Source of the DNA: Clostridia bacterium | GTDB lineage: Bacteria; Bacillota; Clostridia; Oscillospirales; CAG-272 | Direction: 5' to 3' | Assembly (NCBI GenBank): GCA_017935065.1 | Contig: JAGBIF010000016.1 | Location: forward strand, 42,410 to 106,409 | Length of the DNA stretch: 64,000 bases | Shown: piece by piece, positions 1 through 8,176 of the stretch | Layout: each line of letters starts with the position of its first letter | How positions within the stretch are numbered: the first letter of the stretch is position 1 | Program-made: the position numbers and the translations under genes | The notes under the pieces: generated by a model | The model's input: only the letters and a program-made list of their open reading frames with translations | The model's database searches: none | What the model was told of the DNA's origin: nothing

Positions 1-229
1 AACCTTTGTTTCAAAGGGTATGACACAGGTTCGTAAGGATTTTAAATTCACGAACGACGCTATTGCCAACATCGTAATAGGAATAGTGTACTTCGCGGTT
101 ATTGCCGTCACCTTCTTCCTTTCGTACAGAATAGTATTCCGCGAGGGTGCGTTTGACGGAATAAAGAAGTTTTTCGCAAGAATTTTCCCCAAAAAAGTAA
201 AAGACAACGGCGAGGAGGATAAACAATGA
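1..229 (+). CDS. Nucleoside ABC transporter permease, C-terminal end (partial)
   Basis: The reading frame is open from the window edge and ends at 229, so only about the last 75 residues are seen. They hold one hydrophobic segment (about IANIVIGIVYFAVIAVTFFL) followed by a basic, then acidic cytoplasmic tail. The stop overlaps the start of the next permease gene (ATGA at 226-229), which shows translational coupling. By that context it should be the first of the paired permeases of a BmpA/RnsBCD-type nucleoside importer. The fragment itself has no diagnostic motif, so the assignment rests on the neighbour. Confidence 0.7.
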   Translation, partial: TFVSKGMTQVRKDFKFTNDAIANIVIGIVYFAVIAVTFFLSYRIVFREGAFDGIKKFFARIFPKKVKDNGEEDKQ

Positions 230-1203
230 CATCATTTCTCGTAGGCGCAATAGCGCTGGCAACAGTGTTCCTTTTCGGCTGTGTCGGTGAGATAATTACC
301 GAAAAGGCAGGTCATCTGAACCTCGGTATTCCAGGAATTATGTGTGTCGGTACCGCGGGAGGCTGTTATGCCGTATCGATATATATGGCGGCTCTTTCCG
401 ACCCCAGCCGTGCCTCATGGTTTCTTCTGATATTGCTTTCTATTCTTTTCGCGGTTATATTTGCCGCCGCCCTTGGCGGAATTTACGCCGTTCTTACGGT
501 GTCGCTCAGGTGCAATCAGAATATCACAGGTCTTGCTGTTACGATATTCGGCAACGGCTTCGCACAGTTCTTTATGGATACCTGCGTTTTGAAGTCGGAT
601 GCCGACAGAGCAAACTTTGAGGTGGCGGGAAAGATTATTTCAAAGGGACTTCCGTTTGCGGATGCCCTTGGCGATTTTGGCAGGATATTCCTCTCTCACG
701 GTATTCTCGTATACCTCTCAATCGCTATCGCGATAGCTGCCGCTTGGTTCCTCAAAAGGACGCGTGCGGGACTGCATCTTCGCGCGGTAGGAGAAAATCC
801 CGCTACGGCAGATGCCGCGGGCGTAAACGTGACGGCATATAAATACGGCGCTATCCTTATCGGAAGCGGTATTGCAGGTCTTGGCGGATACTTCTACATT
901 ATGGACTATATCAAGGGAAGCTGGGAAAATGCCGCTACCATAGAGGCACTCGGATGGCTCTCGGTCGCTCTGGTTATTTTCACTCTCTGGAAGCCTAATT
1001 TAAGTATTCTCGGCTCGTTTATCTTTGCGGCGCTTTACGTTGCTGCCTTCTACATCGACGTAAATTCCACAGAGAAGGAGCTTTTAAAGCTGATACCCTA
1101 CGTAATAACCGTTGTAGTCCTTATCTTCACGAGCATTAAGGGTAGCAAGAATAATCAGGCACCCGCATCACTCGGACTTTCTTATTTCCGCGAAGAGCGG
1201 TAA
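226..1203 (+). CDS. Nucleoside ABC transporter, second permease (RnsC/NupQ-like)
   Basis: A 325-residue polytopic membrane protein with about eight to nine hydrophobic helices. The early sequence TEKAGHLNLGIPGIMCVG and the motif LRAVGENPATADAAGVNV (about 187-204) are typical of the BPD_transp_2 permeases that import nucleosides or simple sugars; the latter is the coupling loop that contacts the ATPase. It acts in the cytoplasmic membrane with the upstream permease, an ATPase and a BmpA-type lipoprotein that lie outside the window. A strong terminator follows directly. With xpt just downstream on the other strand, the locus is concerned with purine salvage. The nucleoside preference is inferred from family. 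Confidence 0.88.
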   Translation: MTSFLVGAIALATVFLFGCVGEIITEKAGHLNLGIPGIMCVGTAGGCYAVSIYMAALSDPSRASWFLLILLSILFAVIFAAALGGIYAVLTVSLRCNQNITGLAVTIFGNGFAQFFMDTCVLKSDADRANFEVAGKIISKGLPFADALGDFGRIFLSHGILVYLSIAIAIAAAWFLKRTRAGLHLRAVGENPATADAAGVNVTAYKYGAILIGSGIAGLGGYFYIMDYIKGSWENAATIEALGWLSVALVIFTLWKPNLSILGSFIFAALYVAAFYIDVNSTEKELLKLIPYVITVVVLIFTSIKGSKNNQAPASLGLSYFREER

Positions 1204-1207
1204 AATA

Positions 1208-1247
1208 AACACTCTCTAGCAAAGCTTTGCTAGAGAGTGTTTTTTTA
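1208..1247 (+). terminator. Rho-independent terminator after permease gene
   Basis: A long perfect stem (AACACTCTCTAGCAAAG and its complement, almost no loop) is followed by seven T residues. It ends the transporter operon five bases after its stop codon. Confidence 0.93.
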
Positions 1248-1303
1248 ATTTAAAAAAGCGGAGTGCTTCTGACAGCTTCTCCGCTTATGTAATAAATAAA
1301 AGA

Positions 1304-1876
1304 TTAATCAAATACTATAGTGCCGTCGTCGCTCATACTACGGATTTTCGCTAATGACTCTACGCGGATGCCTCTTTTGCGGATCATATCACCGCCGCCC
1401 TGATACGCCTTTTCGATTGCGATGCCCGCGCCGACTACGGTAGCGCCAGCCTTCTCGCAGATGTTGCAAAGCGCGCGAAGGGCACTTCCGTTGGCGAGAA
1501 AATCGTCTATAATGAGAACCCTGTCGTCTTTACCGAGATACTTCTTGGAAAGCACGACCTGATAGGTGCCGCCGTGAGTGTAGGAAACCACCGAATCTGT
1601 ATAAAAATCGTTGCCGATATTAGAGCTTTTTGACTTTTTCGCGAATATCACAGGGCAGGAGAAATACTGAGCCGCAATGCAGGCTATTCCTATACCCGAT
1701 GCCTCAATGGTGACTATTTTATTTACACCCTCGCCCTCGTAAAGTCTTTTCCATTCCTTAGAAAGCTCGGCTATAAGCTCAACGTCGATCTGATGGTTAA
1801 GAAAGCTATCTACCTTAAGCACGTCCCCAGCAAGCACAAGCCCGTCCTTTAAAATTCTTTCCTCAAGCAGCTTCAT
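1304..1876 (-). CDS. xpt: Xanthine phosphoribosyltransferase
   Basis: A 190-residue protein starting MKLLEERILKDG, the usual length and N-terminus of Xpt. It transfers 5-phosphoribose from PRPP to xanthine (and less well guanine) in purine salvage in the cytoplasm. The PRPP-binding loop is visible as RVLIIDDFLANGSA (about 118-131), and VTIEASGI (about 56-63) is the conserved substrate-side loop. The start ATG has a good upstream ribosome site (AGGAGTG). There is no room for a guanine riboswitch between its promoter and the start codon, which differs from the Bacillus xpt leader. Confidence 0.93.
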   Translation of the reverse strand: MKLLEERILKDGLVLAGDVLKVDSFLNHQIDVELIAELSKEWKRLYEGEGVNKIVTIEASGIGIACIAAQYFSCPVIFAKKSKSSNIGNDFYTDSVVSYTHGGTYQVVLSKKYLGKDDRVLIIDDFLANGSALRALCNICEKAGATVVGAGIAIEKAYQGGGDMIRKRGIRVESLAKIRSMSDDGTIVFD

Positions 1877-1909
1877 ATGTAAAGCACTCCTTTATGTTTC
1901 CTTTTTATT

Positions 1910-1938
1910 ATTATACAACCTGTCAGGTATAAAATCAA
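1910..1938 (-). promoter_or_regulatory. Promoter of xpt
   Basis: On the minus strand TTGATT (1933-1938) and TATAAT (1910-1915) are separated by 17 bp. The implied leader is only about 30 nt. The left 18-bp repeat of the integrated element begins 10 bp upstream of the -35 box, so the insertion leaves this promoter whole. Confidence 0.85.
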
Positions 1939-1947
1939 GTGATTTTT

Positions 1948-1965
1948 CGTATTTAAGGAATATTT
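1948..1965 (+). repeat. Left 18-bp direct repeat of the element (att-like)
   Basis: The sequence CGTATTTAAGGAATATTT is identical to 15903-15920. It lies between the xpt promoter and the element. Confidence 0.9.
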
Positions 1966-1976
1966 GAAAAGTTTAT

Positions 1977-2021
1977 AATCTAATTACAATAATTTTTCGG
2001 CTATTGTGATTAGATTTTTTT
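1977..2021 (+). other. Hairpin at the left end of the element
   Basis: A 15-bp stem with one mismatch (1977-1991 with 2002-2016) and a 10-nt loop is followed by a T run. It can act as a terminator shielding the element from the outside. Its first arm contains CTAATTACAA (1980-1989), which recurs inverted at 15880-15889, 13 to 14 bp inside each direct repeat, so it may also be part of the recombination end. Confidence 0.65.
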
Positions 2022-2034
2022 GTTTGGTGAAGAT

Positions 2035-2229
2035 ATGAAGAATGTTATTGAACTTAAACTTAATAGCAAGGGGAAGGATCGTAAGAGTGAGCCTATTATA
2101 CGAGTATCTTCTGACATTTATCAAATCCTTAAGGATTTCGCCGAAAAAACGGGTATGAGTCTTAAGGATTTTACCGAAACGCTTTTAATTTTCGGTATTG
2201 ACCATATCAAAGTCACTTATGTCGACTAA
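2035..2229 (+). CDS. Small ribbon-helix-helix-like DNA-binding protein
   Basis: A 64-residue protein. The stretch EPIIRVSSDIYQILKDFAEK followed by TGMSLKDFTETLL has the strand-helix-turn-helix pattern of Arc/CopG-type regulators. I choose ATG 2035, which has GGTGAAG upstream, over an upstream TTG. It is the first gene of the element, just before the replication origin, the usual place of a copy-number or lysogeny repressor. That role, and the fold, are inference from pattern only. Confidence 0.55.
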   Translation: MKNVIELKLNSKGKDRKSEPIIRVSSDIYQILKDFAEKTGMSLKDFTETLLIFGIDHIKVTYVD

Positions 2230-2231
2230 AG

Positions 2232-2385
2232 CGAAGTTGTCTAAATATATATAGTATTACCTTTAGACAACTTCGTTACAGTTACAAAATCTTTTTTAAA
2301 ATGGCTTGTTTATCAGGTTTTTTTGAAATAAAAATTCTAATTTTGTAACGAATAACTTCGTTACAACCTCGGAAACTTCGTTACA
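2232..2385 (+). other. Rolling-circle replication origin: stem-loop with TAGTATTAC and iterons
   Basis: A perfect 14-bp stem (2232-2245 with 2262-2275) presents a 16-nt loop that contains TAGTATTAC at 2252-2260, the nonanucleotide of circovirus origins. In that family Rep nicks between the seventh and eighth base, here 2258/2259. Beside it AACTTCGTTACA occurs directly at 2269-2280, 2354-2365 and 2374-2385, with an inverted copy near 2343-2352; the last two direct copies are 20 bp apart. Part of one copy lies in the stem, as with Rep-binding iterons. The gene for a matching Rep starts 26 bp downstream. Confidence 0.88.
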
Positions 2386-2411
2386 AATCTTACAGAATAG
2401 GACTATTAAAT

Positions 2412-3578
2412 ATGGCGGAAGCGGTTAGTAAATCTTGGTTTGTTGTGTTTAATAATCCACAAGAGCACGGTTATAAGGGTAAACCGCATGATATCTGTGA
2501 AAGACTTAAAAACGAATGGTGCTGTACAGATACTCGCGTTGGTGCTTGGTGCTACTGCATAAAGCATTATGAGGGGCACTTCCCCGTATATGATGACGAG
2601 GGAAAATTCTTACGCTATGAGCATGCGGAAACGGATGAAGAAAAAGCTAAAGTCCCGAAGGATCTTCATCATGTACATATGGTCCTCGAAGATGAGAAGG
2701 CTATGCGCTTCTCGGTTATAAAGAATACTTACGCGATAGGCTCTCATTTTGAGGGCACAAAAGGTAGTAAGAAAGAAGCTGAGGATTATATTTCTAAGCA
2801 AGGTAATTACAGTGAAAAGCCGAATAAAGAAGCAGGCTTACCTTGGGAAGAGATAATCTATTCGTGTCAAAAGGGCGAGATAAGAGGCGCACAGGGTAAA
2901 CGAAGCGACCTTGAAAATATTCAGAACATGCTTGACGAGGGCCTTAAGCCGAATGATATTATTCGTCAGAAGCTCTCTTATCGTTCACACGAGAATTTAA
3001 TTCGTAAAGCATATTACGATATGCGTGACCAAAATACACCTGAAGTGCGTGACATAAAGGTGATATGGCATTTAGGCGAAAGCGGTAGCGGTAAATCATA
3101 TTCGCGTATGGCATTAAATGCAGAGGTCGGCAAGGATAATGTGTATTATCTAACAGATTATCAGAACGGAGCCTTTGATAAGTATAACGGTGAGCCGTAT
3201 TTATGGTTAGAGGACTTCAAGGGCGAATTTAAGTACGGTGATTTATTGAGATATCTTGATGTTTATAAAGCGGACCTGCATTGTCGATACAGTAATGCTA
3301 AAGCCCTTTGGAACGAAGTACATATTACCTCGGTATTTCATCCGTACGGCATATATGATAGGCTCGTTAGTTATTCATCAAGACAAATAGATACAAGAGA
3401 CCAGCTGATGCGTAGAATAACGGTTATTCGTTATCATTACCGTGACGGACTTGTTTTCAAGTATCAGGATTTTCCACCTGATACGACAATAGAGCAAATG
3501 CGTAGGGATGTTAAATATGATCCTTATGGAAATAAGTACACGTTTGACGATATTGACGATGACGGTGAATTAAATTAA
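2412..3578 (+). CDS. rep: CRESS-virus-type replication initiator: HUH endonuclease plus SF3 helicase
   Basis: A 388-residue protein that should nick the adjacent origin, stay bound by a phosphotyrosine and unwind DNA for rolling-circle replication. Motif I is WFVVFNNP (9-16), motif II HHVHMVLE (86-93) and motif III YISK with the catalytic Tyr126 and Lys129. The helicase part has Walker A GESGSGKS (222-229), Walker B WLEDF (265-269), motif C ITSVFHP (305-311) and an arginine-finger region LMRRI (332-336). This full set is the signature of circovirus/geminivirus-like Reps and of bacterial pCRESS plasmid Reps, not of the gene II proteins of coliphages. The origin directly upstream has the matching nonanucleotide. 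ATG 2412 leaves motif I at the usual distance from the N-terminus. Confidence 0.92.
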   Translation: MAEAVSKSWFVVFNNPQEHGYKGKPHDICERLKNEWCCTDTRVGAWCYCIKHYEGHFPVYDDEGKFLRYEHAETDEEKAKVPKDLHHVHMVLEDEKAMRFSVIKNTYAIGSHFEGTKGSKKEAEDYISKQGNYSEKPNKEAGLPWEEIIYSCQKGEIRGAQGKRSDLENIQNMLDEGLKPNDIIRQKLSYRSHENLIRKAYYDMRDQNTPEVRDIKVIWHLGESGSGKSYSRMALNAEVGKDNVYYLTDYQNGAFDKYNGEPYLWLEDFKGEFKYGDLLRYLDVYKADLHCRYSNAKALWNEVHITSVFHPYGIYDRLVSYSSRQIDTRDQLMRRITVIRYHYRDGLVFKYQDFPPDTTIEQMRRDVKYDPYGNKYTFDDIDDDGELN

Positions 3579-3650
3579 TTTTGTATTTTTATAGCGGATT
3601 AGTGAGTGCACGCATTATGATGCTTTAAGAATAAATATACCCCACTCGAA

Positions 3651-3704
3651 ATGAAAACGAGAAAAAAGAAAAAACAAAAAAAGAAAGTGAGAAAAGAAAA
3701 ATGA
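3651..3704 (+). CDS. Possible 17-residue lysine-rich peptide
   Basis: A tiny reading frame (MKTRKKKKQKKKVRKEK) whose stop overlaps the start of the next gene as ATGA. Nearly every residue is Lys or Arg. It may be a translated leader coupling expression of the next gene, or a DNA-condensing peptide like the microvirus J protein. The run is also plainly A-rich sequence, so it could be chance. Confidence 0.25.
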   Translation: MKTRKKKKQKKKVRKEK

Positions 3705-3967
3705 GAATTAAGGTAATGGGTATAACTAAGGAAATTAAATCAGGTGTATCGAAGAAGACGGGCAAGCCGTTCAAAGGATACTTTGTATCCTACTGCTACA
3801 AGCGCGATGATATCAATGGCGTTCAGGCCGAGTCTCTCTTCCTCTCAGAGGATATGGTTAATGAGTCAAAGTATATCCCTCAGCCTGGTGATCTTTGCGA
3901 GCTTTATTATGGTCGCGGAGGATTTATTGACTCAATTAAATTTATAAGCAAAGGAGAACTTACATAA
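3701..3967 (+). CDS. Probable ssDNA-binding protein (gene V-like)
   Basis: An 88-residue protein rich in predicted beta strands. It contains KKTGKPFKGYFVSYCY and a C-terminal PQPGDLCELYYGRGGFI, a layout seen in small phage ssDNA-binding proteins, where a Lys/aromatic strand pair is followed by a Gly-rich turn. It follows rep, the position of gene V in filamentous phages, whose product coats single strands and represses translation. I recognise no exact family, so function is inferred from size, composition and position. It ends two bases before the next start codon. Confidence 0.5.
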   Translation: MRIKVMGITKEIKSGVSKKTGKPFKGYFVSYCYKRDDINGVQAESLFLSEDMVNESKYIPQPGDLCELYYGRGGFIDSIKFISKGELT

Positions 3968-3968
3968 T

Positions 3969-4280
3969 ATGGGATTTCTCGAGGGTGTAATTAAATTCAT
4001 TACCCGCAAGCATGACCGTTCAGGTAAAGACGAAAAGGTTTACTATGTCGAGGGACCGAACGGCGAAAAGAAGTATCTTCTTAATCCTGACCAGCGTGGC
4101 AGGAAGTATGCGAATGAGCTTCACGAAAAGAAGGATATCTTTACAAAACAGCGTCTCTCAAACACTCAGCTCGCCTACAGAAGCGGATATCTGCGTTCGC
4201 GTTCGGACAACGCAAAGGCGTATCAAAAGAACAAGGTTAAGAAGGCCGAGGCGCGAAAAGCTAAGAAAGGGGGTAACTGA
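3969..4280 (+). CDS. Small basic protein of the element, unknown function
   Basis: A 103-residue, very basic, soluble protein with a highly charged helical C-terminal half ending in KKVKKAEARKAKKGGN. No membrane segment or motif is recognised. It lies one base after the ssDNA-binding-like gene and two bases before the next gene, so it is in the same tight cluster. The charge suggests nucleic-acid contact, but that is a guess. Confidence 0.6.
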   Translation: MGFLEGVIKFITRKHDRSGKDEKVYYVEGPNGEKKYLLNPDQRGRKYANELHEKKDIFTKQRLSNTQLAYRSGYLRSRSDNAKAYQKNKVKKAEARKAKKGGN

Positions 4281-4282
4281 TT

Positions 4283-4807
4283 ATGAGAATGACTCTTGGT
4301 AAGACTCTTATAGTAGTCCTCGTTTGCATTCTCGCTTGCGGATTTATCATGTGGGCATTCGGCGGTCTTAACGATATGTCGGTAGATAATGCTAAGGATG
4401 TCTTTGAGCGCAAGGTAAATGAGGACAACCTTTATACCTCTGAGTGCGTAACTATTACCGACCGTAACGACGGTAACGGTATTAAGCTTACTGTTAACGA
4501 TAACGGCACTATTGCTGTCAAGGGCACTGCCGATGCTACGGTCAATTATGACCTCGCTACCGTATCTCTTAAGGCTGGCGAGTATACCTTTACCGCTCTT
4601 GAGGGTGCATCTCTTAAGGGTGCGTATGTTTCACTCTCTCTTGAAGGTGTAGATAAACCTGCGGACTTTACCGGAAATACCTTTACCGTAGTAGAGGACA
4701 CCGAGGTTGTTATTACCCTTCATATCGCTGAGGGTACTGAGATCAATGCAACCGTATACCCTGTAATCGTCAAGGGCGACGAGGCAGGTACTTATTTCGC
4801 TAAGTAA
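4283..4807 (+). CDS. Membrane-anchored beta-rich protein, candidate structural protein
   Basis: A 174-residue protein with an N-terminal hydrophobic helix (about TLIVVLVCILACGFIMWAFG, 8-27) and no clear cleavage site. The rest alternates short strands (GIKLTVNDNGTIAVKGTA, YTFTALEGASLKGAYVSL) like an immunoglobulin or jelly-roll fold. Codon use is notably uniform, favouring ACC, CTT, GGT and GCT, as in strongly expressed genes. It is the last gene before a strong terminator, the place occupied by the major coat gene in Ff phages. It is much longer than known coat proteins, so a minor virion or surface role is equally possible. Confidence 0.6.
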   Translation: MRMTLGKTLIVVLVCILACGFIMWAFGGLNDMSVDNAKDVFERKVNEDNLYTSECVTITDRNDGNGIKLTVNDNGTIAVKGTADATVNYDLATVSLKAGEYTFTALEGASLKGAYVSLSLEGVDKPADFTGNTFTVVEDTEVVITLHIAEGTEINATVYPVIVKGDEAGTYFAK

Positions 4808-4829
4808 AGCGATATTAGCTCCTAGTACG

Positions 4830-4863
4830 AAAGCGCCTTCGCGGAATGTGAAGGCGCTTTTTT
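4830..4863 (+). terminator. Strong terminator between the replication/coat and adhesin modules
   Basis: Perfect 11-bp stem AAAGCGCCTTC (4830-4840) with 4850-4860, then T residues. It separates the upstream cluster from the adhesin genes, as the terminator after gene VIII does in Ff phages. Confidence 0.9.
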
Positions 4864-4886
4864 GAAAACAAAGAAAGGAAAAAAGA

Positions 4887-5762
4887 ATGAAGAAAATAAT
4901 TATTATAATTCTTGCTACTCTCCTGCTCGTGGGCCTCGTGCTTTCAATGGCAAATACTACGGACTACCTGATAAAGGATGTTATCAAGCCTTCGACGGAT
5001 GATAATAGCAAGGATGAAAGCAACGAGGATGACGAGCAGGTTATTGATACAAGTAAGTATGTCAATGATTTTGATGAAATGGTACTTACACCGAACGATA
5101 CTAATACGGGTTACTTGACGGACAACGGCAAGATATATCTTCCTGCTGGCACTTGCGGTGTATCTGAGGGTAAATTCTATATGGCAATTACACCTGATAC
5201 ATATGATACTATAACCGCCTCGGGAAATTCCTCCGCCTCTTCTCATGCTGTATTCGGACCTCAATATAGTGTTAAGGATTATCTTTGTATCGTCTATGAT
5301 ATAGATATCAGCGTAGACGAGGGGTATACACAAGAGTTCGGCGTTAGACCTGATTACCGCACGCTTGATGGAAGTGTCGGTGCACCGAATGAAAGCCTTA
5401 TCAGATATAGGAATGGTCAGTATGTAACATATTACGGTAGTGATGTATTAGTATCTGAAGTGCCGAATAATTATCATTTTACCTATATAATTTGGGCTGA
5501 CGGTAGTTATGATGCGTATATAGACGGAAAGCTTATATATGAGTGTGACAGCGCTTATAATGATGATACCGTTTATGCGACAGGACTTAGGCTTCAATTT
5601 AAATATGCTTCTGATGTCTCGACTGAACAGAGAGTATATTTCGATAACCTTCAAATTAAAACCTTTGATATAGGCTATGACGGTGCTATAAATTCACTTT
5701 ATGAAAATCCCGATGTTGACCTTGCGACGAATATTGATACTGTTCTTGGAGGTGGTTATTGA
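4887..5762 (+). CDS. Secreted or anchored LamG-like (concanavalin-fold) protein
   Basis: A 291-residue protein starting with a hydrophobic signal or anchor (MKKIIIIILATLLLVGLVLS) and an acidic linker. Residues from about 115 to 265 look like a LamG-type jelly roll: FTYIIWADGSYDAYIDGKLI and VYFDNLQIKTF are the characteristic strand pair and closing strand of such domains, which often bind glycans. The start has GAAAGGAAAAAAG upstream. Its stop overlaps the start of the large adhesin-like gene. A minor virion protein that touches the host surface is plausible; no direct homologue is recognised. Confidence 0.62.
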   Translation: MKKIIIIILATLLLVGLVLSMANTTDYLIKDVIKPSTDDNSKDESNEDDEQVIDTSKYVNDFDEMVLTPNDTNTGYLTDNGKIYLPAGTCGVSEGKFYMAITPDTYDTITASGNSSASSHAVFGPQYSVKDYLCIVYDIDISVDEGYTQEFGVRPDYRTLDGSVGAPNESLIRYRNGQYVTYYGSDVLVSEVPNNYHFTYIIWADGSYDAYIDGKLIYECDSAYNDDTVYATGLRLQFKYASDVSTEQRVYFDNLQIKTFDIGYDGAINSLYENPDVDLATNIDTVLGGGY

Positions 5763-8176
5763 TGAAGATTAAGGTGCTTTCAATACTGCTTTGCATTTGT
5801 ATGCTTATACCCTGCTTCACCATCCTCGGCTTTGCCGAGGGCGGTGAGGTTGTCAATGCTTCTTCAAGCACCGAGGATATTTATGTACCCGAAGATCTTT
5901 ATCAGATGATAGATGTTCAGGCATATATAGATAATGCTGGGCAAGCGGGTTATGATAATATGAAACTCTTAGGTTTTTCTGTTCCGTATGTATATAGTTA
6001 TAATTCTGGCAACGATAACGAAACTATGAATAGAGTGACCTTTACCGCATATTTTTATAATCCTGATTTATACCCTATATGCATCAGCCCGTTAGATCCT
6101 GATGTTGACGGTAGCTGTTATCCTTATTATTGGGACGAGCTTTCTCATAATCATTGCTTAGCTACGGTTAACGGTGAGCATGCGTGGACTACAGCATATG
6201 GTAGTGATAACGACCATTATCATTCGTACAATTCAATGTTTTTTGGGCTGTCTTTTTCTCAGTATTATACTACAGCGGAATATGAGGAAATAGCCTCTAA
6301 GGGTATGGAATACCCTGTTAATGAAATAAGCTTTTATATTTATTTAGGCGAGCGCTTAACCGATGGTATAGATGCAGAACATGGTAACAGAGATGGCGAT
6401 TACTCAAATGATGATTTTGAGAAGCTTCATAAGGAAGTTCGTTTAGATTTAAATACAAAGGTTTATTTTCAGGATATTGACGGTATACTTGGTTTTTCTT
6501 CTGTCTATACGGACCTTCCTGCTTTTTTGAATATTGATATTGATACACTCAATAAGGAATATCCTAAGAAGCCCGATTACAGCGAGATAACGCCTGCTTT
6601 TCTTTATGAGGATATGGCGAATAAACGCCTGTTTCTCTATATGTACGATTCGCGCGGTCGCGGTGCTGTAAATAATTCTGTTAACCGTGTGAGCTTGTCA
6701 ACCGACAATTCAAATTTTGAAAGCTACTACTTGCATTTTATTAATTTTGAAAATACACTTTCAAAATTTGAGATAAAGGGGGTAAGCGACCTTTTTGCAA
6801 ATGTTAGCACCGATAGCGCGCGAACTTATTATATTAACGAGGTTGTATATGATAGAGTTATTGGTTCTTTTGGTGTAACGAATGATGAAGTAAAGTATAC
6901 TTATTCAAATCTTACCACGTTCTCGGGTGAAAGTTCGGCTGATACTTACGTTGAGTCAGAATCAAATTTGATAAGGCTTGTAGATGTAAGAGATACTTCT
7001 TATAGGTTAAATTCGTCTATTACAGGAGAAGGTTATTATCAAACGTTGTCAAGTGTCTATTTTAGCATACCTGAATCTTATTTTGAACTCGATGATATGA
7101 ATTTTTTGAATGATCGTGAGATTACTAGAATCAATGGTTCTTATTATTGGGCGTTTACTAATCCTGGAGTAATTACAAACAATCATGATTATTATGTTAA
7201 GTTGTATAAAGATTTGATTGATGGTAATATAGATTCAACTTATTTGAACACCGATAAAATTGCTGTTGGTCCAGGGAATTATATTATAAGTGATGGCATA
7301 GTGCCCGAAAATACATATAGGACGTTGTCATATTTGTATGAAAGTCCTTGGCGTGGTGGACGAAGTACTGAAACGGAAGAATTCATTAAAGTACCTATTG
7401 ACAAGAAAACAATAAAGACGCTCTTGGCGAATTCTGCGTCGCCTTTTTCTAGCGAATTTCAAAAAAAAGATTTTGAGTTTACGCCAAAAGATGTTTTTGA
7501 ATTGGTTTCCCGTAAGGAAATGACATTTGAACAATTTTATTTGAATTATGGTCTTTTTAATGCTTTTTGGCGTTTTTTGTTTGGAGAAAGTAGTGATGTA
7601 ATGAATTCTTTGAAAAATATAAAACTTTTTGTAAGTCTTTCAGGTGAAGAACTCAATGATGCAATTAATTTACCAGAAGAAAAATTTATTGAAACTTATT
7701 TGATAAATCAATATGATTATAAAGATGTTGTTAGTAAAATGAAAACCTCTTACGATAATGGTGAAGTTTTTATTTTGTTTCGTTATGACACTTACGATTA
7801 TTATTGTGATTATATAGAAGTTAATAATATGGTTAAGATGGATGATGCATATTTAGTTATTGATAAGTTTTATAAAGATTTTGAAATTATGGAGATGGAG
7901 TTAAGTAATTTTTATTCTTCTAAAGTGTATCAAATTGATATGAAACCTATCTCTATTATATCGGGAGTATGGGGTGCAGATCCGTTTGATCCCGAAGAGG
8001 ATTTAAATACTCCATCTGAGTCTATCAATAAGGGTGAAGGTGCTGTCGGAAAAATTGTAAAAGATAAAGGCAATTCTTTTCTTATGGTTATCGGTATTAT
8101 TCTTATTATAGTTTTTGCGATAGTGGTTTCAAAATATGTAATCATTCCTATAATTAGGACTGTAAGAAAAGAATAA
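5762..8176 (+). CDS. Large pIII-like surface protein: signal peptide and C-terminal anchor
   Basis: An 804-residue protein with a classical signal peptide (IKVLSILLCICMLIPCFTIL, cleavage probably after GFA) and a single C-terminal hydrophobic helix (FLMVIGIILIIVFAIVVSKYVIIPII) followed by RTVRKE. Export with a C-terminal membrane anchor is the topology of filamentous-phage adsorption protein pIII. The middle has no recognised repeats or catalytic motifs. ATG 5762 is chosen because GGAGGTGG precedes it. Codon use drifts: the first third resembles neighbouring genes, while the portion from about 6700 on is much richer in A and T (TTG, TTT, AAA), which suggests domain exchange. Host-receptor binding is inferred. 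Confidence 0.65.
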   Translation: MKIKVLSILLCICMLIPCFTILGFAEGGEVVNASSSTEDIYVPEDLYQMIDVQAYIDNAGQAGYDNMKLLGFSVPYVYSYNSGNDNETMNRVTFTAYFYNPDLYPICISPLDPDVDGSCYPYYWDELSHNHCLATVNGEHAWTTAYGSDNDHYHSYNSMFFGLSFSQYYTTAEYEEIASKGMEYPVNEISFYIYLGERLTDGIDAEHGNRDGDYSNDDFEKLHKEVRLDLNTKVYFQDIDGILGFSSVYTDLPAFLNIDIDTLNKEYPKKPDYSEITPAFLYEDMANKRLFLYMYDSRGRGAVNNSVNRVSLSTDNSNFESYYLHFINFENTLSKFEIKGVSDLFANVSTDSARTYYINEVVYDRVIGSFGVTNDEVKYTYSNLTTFSGESSADTYVESESNLIRLVDVRDTSYRLNSSITGEGYYQTLSSVYFSIPESYFELDDMNFLNDREITRINGSYYWAFTNPGVITNNHDYYVKLYKDLIDGNIDSTYLNTDKIAVGPGNYIISDGIVPENTYRTLSYLYESPWRGGRSTETEEFIKVPIDKKTIKTLLANSASPFSSEFQKKDFEFTPKDVFELVSRKEMTFEQFYLNYGLFNAFWRFLFGESSDVMNSLKNIKLFVSLSGEELNDAINLPEEKFIETYLINQYDYKDVVSKMKTSYDNGEVFILFRYDTYDYYCDYIEVNNMVKMDDAYLVIDKFYKDFEIMEMELSNFYSSKVYQIDMKPISIISGVWGADPFDPEEDLNTPSESINKGEGAVGKIVKDKGNSFLMVIGIILIIVFAIVVSKYVIIPIIRTVRKE

